Shown here piece after piece: positions 24,256 to 32,868 of a stretch of 64,000 nucleotides of DNA (positions are counted from its first letter, which is position 1; each line of letters starts with the position of its first letter). A model generated the notes under the pieces. That model searched no databases. It was not told the DNA's origin and worked only from the letters and a program-made list of their open reading frames with translations. A program made the translations under genes and the position numbers. Origin of the DNA: Mycobacterium triplex (GTDB lineage Bacteria > Actinomycetota > Actinomycetes > Mycobacteriales > Mycobacteriaceae); NCBI RefSeq assembly GCF_000689255.1, contig NZ_HG964446.1, forward strand, positions 5,755,784 to 5,819,783, written 5' to 3'.

Positions 24256-25419
24256 ATGGGTAACCCTGTCATCGTTGAAGCCACGCGTAGCCCCATCGGT
24301 AAGCGGAACGGATGGCTGTCCGGTCTGCACGCCACCGAGTTACTGGGGGCCACGCAAAAGGCTCTTGTGGAGAAGGCCGGTATTGACGCCGGCGATGTCG
24401 AGCAGATCATCGGCGGCTGCGTCACGCAGTTCGGCGAGCAGTCCAACAACATCACCCGCGTCAGCTGGCTGGTCGCCGGCCTGCCCGAGCACGTCGGTGC
24501 GGCGACCGTGGATTGCCAGTGCGGCAGCAGCCAGCAGGCCAACGGTCTGATCGCGGGCCTGATCGCCGCCGGTGCCATCGACATCGGCATCGCGTGCGGC
24601 ATCGAGGCCATGAGCCGCGTCGGGCTGGGCGCCAACGCCGGCCCCGATCGGGGGATCCTGCGACCCGCGTCGTGGGACATCGACCTGCCCGATCAGTTCA
24701 CCGCCGCCGAGCGCATCGCCAAGCGCCGCGGCATCTCCCGCGAGGAGATCGACCAGTTCGGCTTCGACTCGCAGCGCAAGGCGCAGCGGGCCTGGGCCGA
24801 GGGCCGGTTCGACCGCGAGATCAGCGGCATCGAGGCGCCGGTGCTCGACGAGAACAAGCAGCCGACCAGCGACCGTCACGTCGTGACCAAGGACCAGGGC
24901 CTGCGCGAGACCACGCTGGAGGGCCTGGCCTCGCTGAAGCCGGTGCTCGAGGGCGGCATCCACACCGCCGGCACCTCGTCGCAGATCTCCGACGGCGCGG
25001 CGGCCGTGCTGTGGATGGACGAGGACAAGGCCAAGGCGCTGGGCCTGAAGCCCCGGGCGCGCATCGTCAGCCAAGCGCTGGTCGGCGCCGAGCCGTACTA
25101 CCACCTGGACGGCCCCGTGCAGTCGACCGCCAAGGTGCTGGAGAAGGCCGGCATGAAGATGGGCGACATCGACATCACCGAGATCAACGAGGCCTTTGCG
25201 TCGGTCGTGCTGTCCTGGGCGCGCGTGCACAACCCCGACATGGACAAGGTCAACGTCAACGGCGGGGCGATCGCGTTGGGCCACCCGGTGGGCAGCACCG
25301 GCAGCCGGCTGATCACCACCGCGCTGCACGAACTGGAGCGCACCGATCAGACCACCGCGCTGATCACGATGTGCGCCGGCGGCGCGCTGTCCACCGGCAC
25401 CATCATCGAGCGCATCTAA
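24256..25419 (+). CDS. fadA5: Steroid side-chain thiolase FadA5
   Basis: 387 residues. The thiolase nucleophile is C89 in DCQCGSSQQ, followed by H343 in NGGAIALGHPVGSTG and C373 in MCAGGALSTG, so all three catalytic elements are intact, unlike in the Ltp proteins. FadA5 thiolyses the 3,22-dioxochol-4-ene-24-oyl-CoA intermediate of the cholesterol side chain. The length is close to Rv3546 (391). It is divergent from cyp125, with its own KstR operator. Confidence 0.96.
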   Translation: MGNPVIVEATRSPIGKRNGWLSGLHATELLGATQKALVEKAGIDAGDVEQIIGGCVTQFGEQSNNITRVSWLVAGLPEHVGAATVDCQCGSSQQANGLIAGLIAAGAIDIGIACGIEAMSRVGLGANAGPDRGILRPASWDIDLPDQFTAAERIAKRRGISREEIDQFGFDSQRKAQRAWAEGRFDREISGIEAPVLDENKQPTSDRHVVTKDQGLRETTLEGLASLKPVLEGGIHTAGTSSQISDGAAAVLWMDEDKAKALGLKPRARIVSQALVGAEPYYHLDGPVQSTAKVLEKAGMKMGDIDITEINEAFASVVLSWARVHNPDMDKVNVNGGAIALGHPVGSTGSRLITTALHELERTDQTTALITMCAGGALSTGTIIERI

Positions 25420-25423
25420 CGCA

Positions 25424-25810
25424 TTGATCGTCTCCGAGCAGAACCGCATCGCCGCGGCGCGGGCATACATCGATGCGCTTGTCAGCCATACCGGCGATGC
25501 GGTTCCGTTCGCGCCCGGATGCACCCGCATCGAGCAGGGGTTCAAGAACGGCTTCTCCGGAAACCACCTGCGGCGCAGCCTCAATCGCGGACCGCAGTAC
25601 CGGCTCCTCGCCGAGACGACGCCGCCGGACTTTTCCATCACCGGCGACGAGGTGCGTGCCCGCTACGAGGTGCTGACCAAGGCGGCGTTCGGCGGCCGCC
25701 GGGTGGGCGCACGGGTGGACGAGACGTTCGTCATCCCCGCCGAAAGTCCAAGCGGGCAAGCCGAAATCCACCACATCAAGGTTCGGTTTCACCCCTTCAT
25801 TCAGCGCTAG
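25424..25810 (+). CDS. Hypothetical protein downstream of fadA5
   Basis: 128 residues from a TTG (MIVSEQNRIAAARAYIDAL) 4 bp after the fadA5 stop; no better start is visible. The sequence is a helix then beta-rich: RTSL-like NHLRRSLNRGPQYRLLAETTPPDFSITGDEVRARYEVLT, and a late ETFVIP...IHHIKVRFHPF. A relation to SnoaL/NTF2-like or DUF8021-type proteins is possible but weak. It is probably co-transcribed with fadA5 and ddn. I recognise no orthologue between fadA5 and ddn in M. tuberculosis. Confidence 0.65.
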   Translation: MIVSEQNRIAAARAYIDALVSHTGDAVPFAPGCTRIEQGFKNGFSGNHLRRSLNRGPQYRLLAETTPPDFSITGDEVRARYEVLTKAAFGGRRVGARVDETFVIPAESPSGQAEIHHIKVRFHPFIQR

Positions 25811-25816
25811 GAAAAC

Positions 25817-26263
25817 ATGGAAAAGCCAAAATCTCTCAATTCGCCGGTGGTCGGCTTCTTTATCAAGTGGATGTCGAAGGGCAACGCGTGGATCTACAAG
25901 CGCAGCAACGGAAAGCTCGGCGGCGTGTTCCAGAAGAGCCCGGTCGCGCTGCTGACGACGACGGGCCGCAAAACCGGTGAGCCGCGCGTGAGTCCGCTGC
26001 TCTACCTGCGCGACGGCAACCGCGTCATACTGGTCGCCTCCCAGGGCGGCCGCGACAAGCACCCGATGTGGTACCTGAACCTCAAGGCCAATCCCAAAGT
26101 GACCGTGCAGATCAAGGACGAGGTGCTGGCGCTGCGGGCGCGTGACGCAACCGCCGAGGAGAAAAACACGTATTGGCCCAAGCTGGTGGCGATGTATCCG
26201 AACTTCGACGACTACCAATCCTGGACCGACCGGGTGATCCCGGTCGTCATCTGCGACCCTTAA
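25817..26263 (+). CDS. ddn: Deazaflavin (F420)-dependent nitroreductase Ddn
   Basis: 148 residues of the split-barrel F420-binding family. Diagnostic stretches are VALLTTTGRKTGEPRVSPL, then HPMWYLNLKANPKVTVQIK and YQSWTDRVIPVVICDP. The alignment with Rv3547 is collinear over the whole length. Ddn reduces quinones with F420H2 and activates the prodrug pretomanid. Cofactor-binding Lys/Arg and the C-terminal Trp/Tyr pocket (DDYQSWTDR) are conserved. It lies 6 bp after the small unknown gene and converges on the SDR at 26344. Confidence 0.94.
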   Translation: MEKPKSLNSPVVGFFIKWMSKGNAWIYKRSNGKLGGVFQKSPVALLTTTGRKTGEPRVSPLLYLRDGNRVILVASQGGRDKHPMWYLNLKANPKVTVQIKDEVLALRARDATAEEKNTYWPKLVAMYPNFDDYQSWTDRVIPVVICDP

Positions 26264-26273
26264 GCCGCGCTTT

Positions 26274-26335
26274 CGCCGAACGTGCTCTGGTGGCGATGAA
26301 TCGGCGAAAATCCCGCCACCAGAGCACGTTCGGCG
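26274..26335. terminator. Long perfect hairpin between ddn and the convergent SDR gene
   Basis: 22-bp perfectly complementary arms (26274-26295 and 26314-26335, starting CGCCGAACGTGC) enclose an 18-bp loop. The convergent position fits a bidirectional transcription barrier, although no U-tract follows. Such long GC-rich stems are a usual mycobacterial style. Confidence 0.72.
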
Positions 26336-26343
26336 TCAGCCGA

Positions 26344-27249
26344 TTAAGACCCGTACACCGGGACCGGCGGCCGCGACTTGGCCAGCAGTTCGGCGACGAC
26401 GGGACCCAGCTCGGCGGGATCCCACCGCGCACCCTTATCGATCTGCGGGCCGTGCGCCCAGCCCTCGGCGACGCGGATCTTGCCGCCTTCGACCTCGAAC
26501 ACCTTGCCGGTGACATCGCGGGATTCGACGCTGCCCAGCCAAACCACCAGGGGCGACACGTTTTCCGGTGCCATCGCGTCGAAAGCCTGGTCCTGCGTCG
26601 CCATCATCTCGGCGAACACCGTCTCGGTCATCCGGGTCCGGGCGGACGGCGCGATCGCGTTGACCGTGACCCCGTAGCGGCCCATCTCGGCGGCGGCGAC
26701 CAGCGTCATCGCCGCGATGCCGGCCTTGGCGGCGCTGTAGTTACCCTGCCCGACGCTGCCCTGCAGGCCCGCACCCGAGCTGGTGTTAATGATCCGCGCA
26801 TCAACGGTTTTGCCCTCTTTGGACAGCCCGCGCCAATACGACGCGGCGTGGCGCATCGTGGCGAAATGACCCTTGAGGTGCACGGCGATGACGGCGTCGA
26901 ACTCTTCCTCGCTGGTGTTGGCCATCATCCGGTCGCGCACGATGCCGGCATTGTTGACCAGGACGTCCAGTCCGCCAAACGTGTCGACCGCGGTCTGAAT
27001 CAGCGCGGCCGCTTGGTCCCAGTCCGAGATGTCGGATCCGTCGGCGACGGCTTCGCCACCGGCAGCAGTGATCTCGTCGACCACGGTCTGCGCGGCACTG
27101 CCGCCGCTTGCCGGTGATCCGTCCAGCCCCACGCCGATGTCATTGACTACCACGCGCGCGCCTTCGGCCGCGAAGGCCAGCGCATGCGCGCGGCCGATCC
27201 CGCCGCCCGCTCCGGTGACAATGACGACACGGCCGTCGACCACGCCCAT
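26344..27249 (-). CDS. Short-chain dehydrogenase (Rv3548c-like)
   Basis: 301 residues. SDR motifs: VTGAGGGIGRAHALAFA at about residues 11-27, NNAGIV at about 109, catalytic Ser in INTSSGAGL, and YxxxK in GNYSAAKAGIA. The length and the VNDIGVGLDG insertion are those of the multifunctional-enzyme-type 3-hydroxyacyl-CoA dehydrogenases. It is probably a 3-hydroxyacyl-CoA or hydroxysteroid-CoA dehydrogenase of the C/D-ring pathway. It belongs to the operon behind the KstR2 box at 28062, with 15 bp to the next SDR gene. Confidence 0.87.
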   Translation of the reverse strand: MGVVDGRVVIVTGAGGGIGRAHALAFAAEGARVVVNDIGVGLDGSPASGGSAAQTVVDEITAAGGEAVADGSDISDWDQAAALIQTAVDTFGGLDVLVNNAGIVRDRMMANTSEEEFDAVIAVHLKGHFATMRHAASYWRGLSKEGKTVDARIINTSSGAGLQGSVGQGNYSAAKAGIAAMTLVAAAEMGRYGVTVNAIAPSARTRMTETVFAEMMATQDQAFDAMAPENVSPLVVWLGSVESRDVTGKVFEVEGGKIRVAEGWAHGPQIDKGARWDPAELGPVVAELLAKSRPPVPVYGS

Positions 27250-27264
27250 ATTTCCCTCTCTCCT

Positions 27265-28047
27265 CTACTTGATCGCGCTGGCGTTCGTTGTGGCCAGATA
27301 GTGCGGCGGCTCGCCACCGCCGTGCACCTCCAGCGAGGCACCGCTGATGTAGGACGCCGCCTCGGACGCCAAAAAGGCTGCGGCCCAACCGACGTCCTCG
27401 GGCTTGGCCATCCGGCCCAATGGCACATTCTTGGAGATCGCCGCGATCGACTCGGCATCGCCGTAGAACAGGTCGGCCTGTTCGGTCTCGACCATGCCGA
27501 CCACGCAGGCGTTCACCCGGACCTTGGGCCCCCATTCCACCGCCAGCGTCTGCGTGAGACTTTCCAGACCGGCCTTGGCCGCGCCGTACGCACCGGTGCC
27601 CGGCGATGGCCGCCGACCACTCAGGCTGCAGATGTTGACGATGGCGCCGCCGCCCGACTGGGCCTGCATCTTCTCGTTGGCAAACTGCGAAACAAGCAGT
27701 GCACCAATGAGATTGAGCTCGATGATCTTGCGGTTGAATTTGGGGCTGGACTGCGCGGTCAGCACGTAGGGCGATCCACCGGCGTTGTTGACCACAACGT
27801 CGAGCTGTCCGTGCTGCTGCACGATGGTATCGATCAACGCCTGGACCGCTTCCTCGTCGCGGATGTCGCACGGATGAAACTCGTACGGCAGGCCCTCGAC
27901 GGCACGGCGGGCGCAAGTGATCACGGTCGCACCCTGCTCGGCGAATACCGCGCTGATTCCGGCGCCCACTCCGCGAACGCCACCCGTGACCAGGACCACG
28001 CGGCCGGCCAATCCCAAATTGATGGCGGATGCTTCGGCGCGAGTCAC
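27265..28047 (-). CDS. Short-chain dehydrogenase (Rv3549c-like)
   Basis: 260 residues. VTGGVRGVGAGISAVFAEQG at about residues 20-39 binds NAD(P), NNAGGSP is present, and the catalytic Ser is in NICSLSGRRPS followed by YxxxK (GAYGAAKAGLE). This classical SDR is the first gene of the minus-strand operon, 14 bp downstream of a KstR2 operator and divergent from echA20. The substrate is not shown by sequence; a steroid-derived CoA thioester is likely from the regulon. Confidence 0.88.
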   Translation of the reverse strand: MTRAEASAINLGLAGRVVLVTGGVRGVGAGISAVFAEQGATVITCARRAVEGLPYEFHPCDIRDEEAVQALIDTIVQQHGQLDVVVNNAGGSPYVLTAQSSPKFNRKIIELNLIGALLVSQFANEKMQAQSGGGAIVNICSLSGRRPSPGTGAYGAAKAGLESLTQTLAVEWGPKVRVNACVVGMVETEQADLFYGDAESIAAISKNVPLGRMAKPEDVGWAAAFLASEAASYISGASLEVHGGGEPPHYLATTNASAIK

Positions 28048-28061
28048 TGTGCTAGCGTACC

Positions 28062-28077
28062 AAGCAAGTGCTTGCTT
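28062..28077. promoter_or_regulatory. KstR2 operator between the Rv3549c-like gene and echA20
   Basis: AAGCAAGTGCTTGCTT is a perfect palindrome containing the KstR2 core AnCAAGnnCTTGnT. It lies 14 bp from the minus-strand SDR start and 35 bp from the echA20 start, serving both directions. KstR2 is released by HIP-CoA. Confidence 0.88.
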
Positions 28078-28112
28078 AGGTAGTCGGCCTCAATTTCACG
28101 AGGAAGTGCCAA

Positions 28113-28871
28113 TTGACCATTACATCCACCAGCACCGAACCGGGCATAGTCGCGGTCACCGTTAACTACCCGCCCGTCAACGCCATCCCATCGCGAGGCT
28201 GGTTCGAGCTCGGCGACGCGATCACGGCCGCCGGCGCTGACCCCGAGACCCACGCCGTGATCCTGCGCGCCGAGGGACGCGGATTCAACGCCGGCGTCGA
28301 CATCAAGGAGATGCAGCGCACCGAGGGCTTCACCGCGCTGATCGACGCCAACCGCGGCTGCTTCCACGCATTCCGCGCCGTGTACGAATGCGCCGTTCCG
28401 GTGATTGCCGCGGTGAACGGATTCTGCGTGGGCGGTGGCATCGGCCTGGTCGGCAACGCCGATGTCATCGTGGCCTCCGACGACGCCACCTTCGGACTGC
28501 CCGAGGTGGAGCGCGGCGCGCTGGGTGCGGCCACCCACCTGTCCCGGCTGGTGCCGCAGCACATGATGCGGCGGCTGTTCTTCACCGCGGCCACCGTCGA
28601 CGCCGCCACCCTGCACCACTTCGGCTCGGTGCACGAGGTGGTCTCGCGCGACGAACTCGACGAGGCCGCCCTGCGCGTGGCCCGCGACATCGCCGCCAAG
28701 GACACCCGCGTGATCCGCGCGGCCAAAGAGGCGCTGAACCTGATCGACGTGCAACGGGTCAACTCGAGTTATCGGATGGAACAAGGCTTTACCTTCGAGC
28801 TCAACCTCGCCGGGGTGTCCGACGAACACCGCGACGCGTTCGCCGGTACGACGAAGGGTGAGAAGTCTTGA
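28113..28871 (+). CDS. echA20: Crotonase-family ring hydrolase EchA20
   Basis: 252 residues from a TTG (LTITSTSTEPG, initiating as Met) with AGGAAG upstream. It has a crotonase fold with the oxyanion-hole segments FNAGVDIKEMQ (about residues 66-76) and NGFCVGGGIGLVGNAD (about 102-117). In the known pathway EchA20 hydrolyses a C/D-ring CoA intermediate (HIEC-CoA, opening ring D) and does not act as a simple hydratase. It heads the echA20-ipdA-ipdB-ipdC operon; its stop overlaps the ipdA TTG start (TTGA). Confidence 0.93.
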   Translation: MTITSTSTEPGIVAVTVNYPPVNAIPSRGWFELGDAITAAGADPETHAVILRAEGRGFNAGVDIKEMQRTEGFTALIDANRGCFHAFRAVYECAVPVIAAVNGFCVGGGIGLVGNADVIVASDDATFGLPEVERGALGAATHLSRLVPQHMMRRLFFTAATVDAATLHHFGSVHEVVSRDELDEAALRVARDIAAKDTRVIRAAKEALNLIDVQRVNSSYRMEQGFTFELNLAGVSDEHRDAFAGTTKGEKS

Positions 28872-29752
28872 GCGACAAACGAACCACTCTCGACGAGGCT
28901 GTCGCGCAGCTGCGCAGCGGCATGACCATCGGCATTGGCGGCTGGGGATCGCGGCGCAAGCCGATGGCGTTCGTGCGCGCCCTGCTGCGCACCGACGTCA
29001 AGGACCTGACCATTGTCACCTACGGCGGACCCGATCTGGGCCTGCTGTGCTCGGCAGGCAAGGTGAAGCGGGTCTACTACGGCTTCGTCTCGCTGGACTC
29101 GCCGCCGTTCTACGACCCGTGGTTCGCCAAGGCCCGCACCACCGGTTCGATCGAGGCCCGGGAGATGGACGAGGGCATGCTGCGCTGTGGCCTACAGGCC
29201 GCGGCACAACGCCTGCCGTTCCTGCCGATTCGCGCCGGGCTGGGCAGCTCGGTGCTGGACTTCTGGGAGGGCGAGCTGCAGACCGTGACCAGCCCGTACC
29301 CCGCGCCCGGCGGCGGCCACGAGAGGCTGATCGCGATGCCGGCGCTGCGACTGGACGCCGCGTTCGCGCACCTCAATCTCGGTGACAACCAAGGCAATGC
29401 GGCCTACACCGGCATCGACCCGTACTTCGACGACCTGTTCTTGATGGCCGCCGAAAAGCGCTTCGTGTCGGTGGAGCGGATCGTGTCGACCCAAGAGTTG
29501 GTCAAGGCGGTGCCGCCGCAGGCACTGCTGGTGAACCGAATGATGGTCGACGCGGTCGTGGAAGCGCCGAACGGTGCCCACTTCACCACTGCCGCACCCG
29601 ATTACGGCCGCGACGAGAAGTTTCAGCGCCACTACGCCGAAGCCGCCTCAACCGAGGAGGGCTGGCGGCAGTTCGTCGCGACCTACCTGTCCGGCGGGGA
29701 AGCCGAATACCAGGCGGCCGTGGCCAAGTTCGCACAGGAGGCTTCGAAATGA
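28868..29752 (+). CDS. ipdA: COCHEA-CoA hydrolase alpha subunit IpdA
   Basis: 294 residues from a TTG overlapping the echA20 stop. It has the fold of the class I CoA-transferase alpha subunit: GMTIGIGGWGSRRKPMAFVRALL near the start, YGGPDLGLLCSAGKVKRVYYGF in the centre. IpdA and IpdB form a heterotetramer that hydrolyses the last ring of the steroid (COCHEA-CoA); unlike transferases it needs no CoA acceptor. Translational coupling with ipdB (ATGA) supports the 1:1 complex. Confidence 0.94.
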   Translation: MSDKRTTLDEAVAQLRSGMTIGIGGWGSRRKPMAFVRALLRTDVKDLTIVTYGGPDLGLLCSAGKVKRVYYGFVSLDSPPFYDPWFAKARTTGSIEAREMDEGMLRCGLQAAAQRLPFLPIRAGLGSSVLDFWEGELQTVTSPYPAPGGGHERLIAMPALRLDAAFAHLNLGDNQGNAAYTGIDPYFDDLFLMAAEKRFVSVERIVSTQELVKAVPPQALLVNRMMVDAVVEAPNGAHFTTAAPDYGRDEKFQRHYAEAASTEEGWRQFVATYLSGGEAEYQAAVAKFAQEASK

Positions 29753-30507
29753 CCTCGGCAGTGAGCAGCACCAGGGCCGAGATCTGCGCGATTGCCTGCG
29801 CCGAATTGTTCAGGGATGCAGGCGAAATCATGGTCAGCCCAATGACGAACATGGCGTCGGTCGGAGCGCGGTTGGCACGGTTGACGTTCTCCCCCGACAT
29901 CCTGCTGACCGACGGCGAGGCGCAGCTGCTCGCGGATACCCCAGCCCTGGGCAAGACCGGGCCGGTCGAGGGCTGGATGCCGTTCGGCCGCGTGTTCGAG
30001 ACGCTGGCCTGGGGCCGGCGCCATGTGGTGATGGGCGCGAATCAGGTTGACCGCTACGGCAATCAGAACCTGTCGGCGTTCGGGCCACTGCAGCATCCGA
30101 CCCGACAGATGTTCGGCGTCCGCGGTGCGCCGGGCAACGCGATCAACCACGCGACCAGCTATTGGGTCGGCAACCACTCCAAGCGGGTGTTCTGCGAGAA
30201 GGTCGACATCGTCTGCGGAATCGGCTGGGACAACGTGGACGCCGCCAACCCGGCATTCCGTTTCGCCAACACGTATCGGGTGGTGTCGAATCTCGGCGTG
30301 TTCGACTTCGGCGGCCCGGATCGCACCATGCGGGCCGTCAGCCTGCACCCCGGAGTTTCGGCCGACGAGGTGCGAGAGAATACGTCGTTCGAGATCCACG
30401 GGCTGGACGGCGCCGCGGAGACCCGGCTGCCGACCGACGACGAACTGCGCCTGATCCGCGAAACGATCGACCCGAAGTCGTTGCGCGACCGCGAGATACG
30501 ATCATGA
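29749..30507 (+). CDS. ipdB: COCHEA-CoA hydrolase beta subunit IpdB
   Basis: 252 residues, ATG overlapping the ipdA stop by 4 bp. It is the class I CoA-transferase beta-subunit homologue, with MVSPMTNMASVGARLARLTFSPDILLTDGEA and GANQVDRYGNQNLSAFG segments. It partners IpdA to hydrolyse the ring of COCHEA-CoA. The length and order equal Rv3552. Its stop overlaps the ipdC start (ATGA). Confidence 0.94.
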   Translation: MTSAVSSTRAEICAIACAELFRDAGEIMVSPMTNMASVGARLARLTFSPDILLTDGEAQLLADTPALGKTGPVEGWMPFGRVFETLAWGRRHVVMGANQVDRYGNQNLSAFGPLQHPTRQMFGVRGAPGNAINHATSYWVGNHSKRVFCEKVDIVCGIGWDNVDAANPAFRFANTYRVVSNLGVFDFGGPDRTMRAVSLHPGVSADEVRENTSFEIHGLDGAAETRLPTDDELRLIRETIDPKSLRDREIRS

Positions 30508-31574
30508 GATTGCGTACGCCGCTGACCGAGCTGGTCGGCGTGGAGCACCCGGTGGTGCAAACCGGGATGGGCTGGGTGGCCGGAGCGCGGCTGGTGTCGG
30601 CCACCGCCAATGCCGGCGGCCTGGGCATCCTGGCGTCGGCCACGATGACGCTGGACGAACTGGCGACGGCCATCGGCAAGGTCAAGGCCGCCACCGACAA
30701 GCCCTTCGGCGTGAACATGCGCGCCGATGCCGCGGACGCGGGCGACCGGGTCGAGTTGATGATCCGCGAGGGCGTGAAGGTGGCGTCGTTCGCGCTGGCG
30801 CCCAAGCAGGAGCTGATCGCCCGGCTCAAAGAGGCCGGCGCGGTGGTTATCCCGTCGATCGGCGCGGCCAAGCACGCGCGCAAGGTCGCAAGCTGGGGCG
30901 CGGACGCGATGATCGTGCAGGGCGGCGAGGGCGGTGGGCACACCGGGCCCGTCGCCACCACACTGCTGTTGCCGTCGGTGCTGGACGCCGTGAAAGACAG
31001 CGGGATCCCGGTCATCGCGGCGGGCGGATTCTTCGACGGACGCGGTTTGGCGGCGGCGCTGTCGTACGGCGCGGCCGGTGTGGCGATGGGCACCCGCTTT
31101 CTGCTGACGTCGGATTCCACGGTGCCCGACGCGGTGAAACGCCGCTACCTCGAATCGGCGCTGGACGGGACGGTGGTCACAACGCGCGTCGACGGCATGC
31201 CGCATCGGGTGCTGCGCACCGGGCTGGTCGAGAAGCTGGAAAACGGTTCGCCGATAAGGGGTTTGACGGCAGCGGTACGCAACGCCGCGAAGTTCAAGCA
31301 CATGTCCGGCATGACCTGGAAGTCGATGATCTCCGACGGACTGGCGATGCGCCACGGCAAGGAAATGACCATGGCGCAGGTGGTGATGGCGGCCAACACC
31401 CCGATGTTGTTGAAGGCCGGGCTCGTCGAGGGCAACACCGACGCCGGCGTGCTGGCGTCCGGACAGGTCGCCGGCATTCTCGAAGACCTGCCGTCGTGCG
31501 CCGAGCTGATCGAGTCGATCGTGCGTGACGCGATCGACCACCTTCGTGCGGCCTCCGCGCTGATCGAGGACTGA
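30504..31574 (+). CDS. ipdC: FMN-dependent nitronate-monooxygenase-like reductase IpdC
   Basis: 356 residues from the ATG overlapping ipdB; the longer upstream frame is inside ipdB. TIM-barrel FMN protein of the 2-nitropropane-dioxygenase family: VQTGMGWVAGARLVSATANAGGLGILAS at the N-terminus, and the FMN-phosphate loop AAGGFFDGRGLAAALSYGAAGVAMGTRFL. IpdC belongs to the C/D-ring pathway and is thought to act as a flavin reductase on a HIP-CoA-derived intermediate. It is the last operon gene. In M. tuberculosis fdxB follows; here a 134-bp spacer leads straight to fadA6. Confidence 0.93.
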   Translation: MRLRTPLTELVGVEHPVVQTGMGWVAGARLVSATANAGGLGILASATMTLDELATAIGKVKAATDKPFGVNMRADAADAGDRVELMIREGVKVASFALAPKQELIARLKEAGAVVIPSIGAAKHARKVASWGADAMIVQGGEGGGHTGPVATTLLLPSVLDAVKDSGIPVIAAGGFFDGRGLAAALSYGAAGVAMGTRFLLTSDSTVPDAVKRRYLESALDGTVVTTRVDGMPHRVLRTGLVEKLENGSPIRGLTAAVRNAAKFKHMSGMTWKSMISDGLAMRHGKEMTMAQVVMAANTPMLLKAGLVEGNTDAGVLASGQVAGILEDLPSCAELIESIVRDAIDHLRAASALIED

Positions 31575-31586
31575 CGCAACGGCACC

Positions 31587-31681
31587 GAGTGTTGCGCTCC
31601 GGCTTTGACCGTCACGCCACGGCGTGGTCCGTCGGCGTGTCACCGCCCGGGACGCACACCCAAAGCCGCGGTGCAACACTC
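31587..31681. terminator. Inverted repeat between the convergent ipdC and fadA6 genes
   Basis: Arms 31587-31607 (GAGTGTTGC...CGGCTTTG) and 31661-31681 are complementary except for a 4-base internal mismatch block, with a 53-bp loop that contains a smaller CACGCC/GGCGTG hairpin. It fills most of the 133-bp convergent gap. Termination is inferred from position. Confidence 0.6.
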
Positions 31682-31707
31682 GAGTGAGCGTTGCACCGCA
31701 CCATCGG

Positions 31708-32868
31708 CTACAAGCGCTCGATGATCGTGACGTTGGCTGTGCCGCCGCCCTCGCACATCGTCTGCAGCCCGTAGCGACCGCCGATGCGTTCGAGCTCGTT
31801 GAGCATGGTGGTGAACAGCTTTGCGCCGGTCGCACCCAGCGGATGCCCCAGGGCGATCGCGCCGCCGTTCGGGTTGACCTTCTCCGGGTCGGCCTTGACC
31901 TCCTTGAGCCACGCCATCACCACCGGCGCGAAGGCCTCGTTGATTTCGACGGTGTCGATGTCGCCGATCGACAGCCCGGTCTTCTCCAGCGCGTACCGGG
32001 TAGCGGGAATGGGTCCGGTCAGCATGAACACCGGGTCGGCCGCGCGGGCGCTGACGTGGTGGATGCGGGCGCGCGGCTTCAGCCTGTGGTCCTTGACCGC
32101 CTGCTCGGAAGCCAGCAGCACCGCACTCGCGCCGTCGGAGATCTGGCTGGCCATCGCCGCGGTCAGCCGGCCGCCGTCGACCAGCGTCTTGAGTCCGGCC
32201 ATCTTCTCCAGCGACGACTCGCGCGGGCCCTCGTCGACCCGGAACGGGCCGGATTCGGTTTCCACGGTGATGATTTCGTTGTCGAAGTGGCCGCTGCGAA
32301 TCGCCGCGAATGCGCGCTCGTGGCTGGTCAGCGAGTACTGCTCCATCTCCTCCCGCGAGATGTTCCACTTCTCGGCGATAAGCTCGGCGCCGCGGAACTG
32401 GGAGATCTCCTGATCGCCGTAACGGTGCAGCCACTGCTTGGACTCGTTGGTCGGCGAGGTGAACCCGAACTGCTCGCCGACCGTCATCGCCGACGAGATC
32501 GGGATCCAGCTCATGTTCTGCATGCCGCCGGCCACGATCAGATCGGCCGTGCCTGCCATGATCGCCTGCGCGCCAAAGGAAACCGCTTGCTGGCTGGAGC
32601 CACACTGCCGGTCCACCGTGACCCCGGGGACCTCTTCGGGATAGCCGGCGGCCAGCCACGACAGCCGGGCGATGTTGCCCGCCTGCCCGCCGATCGCGTC
32701 GACGCAGCCGGCGATCACGTCGTCGACGGCGGCGGGGTCGACGTCGACCCGGTCGAGCAGACCACGCCACGCGTGCGCACCCAGGTCGACGGGATGGATT
32801 CCGGCCAGTGCGCCGTTGCGCTTGCCGACCGCGGTACGCACAGCGTCGATGACGTACGCCTCAGTCAT
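31708..32868 (-). CDS. fadA6: C/D-ring thiolase FadA6
   Basis: 386 residues with all thiolase elements: nucleophile Cys in VDRQCGSSQQAVSF (about residue 91), His in NGGAIALGHPLGATGAK, and Cys in MCEGGGTANV. FadA6 performs the terminal thiolysis of the opened C/D-ring chain. The start overlaps the kstR2 stop by 4 bp, so it is co-transcribed with the regulator. It matches Rv3556c. Confidence 0.94.
   Translation of the reverse strand: MTEAYVIDAVRTAVGKRNGALAGIHPVDLGAHAWRGLLDRVDVDPAAVDDVIAGCVDAIGGQAGNIARLSWLAAGYPEEVPGVTVDRQCGSSQQAVSFGAQAIMAGTADLIVAGGMQNMSWIPISSAMTVGEQFGFTSPTNESKQWLHRYGDQEISQFRGAELIAEKWNISREEMEQYSLTSHERAFAAIRSGHFDNEIITVETESGPFRVDEGPRESSLEKMAGLKTLVDGGRLTAAMASQISDGASAVLLASEQAVKDHRLKPRARIHHVSARAADPVFMLTGPIPATRYALEKTGLSIGDIDTVEINEAFAPVVMAWLKEVKADPEKVNPNGGAIALGHPLGATGAKLFTTMLNELERIGGRYGLQTMCEGGGTANVTIIERL

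Noticed and set aside
24340..25641. 433-residue open frame antisense to fadA5
   Set aside because: fadA5 is complete with its catalytic residues; the antisense protein has no recognisable motif.
30159..31835. 558-residue open frame antisense to ipdB/ipdC
   Set aside because: It spans two real genes and a convergent terminator region, with repetitive Arg/His composition.
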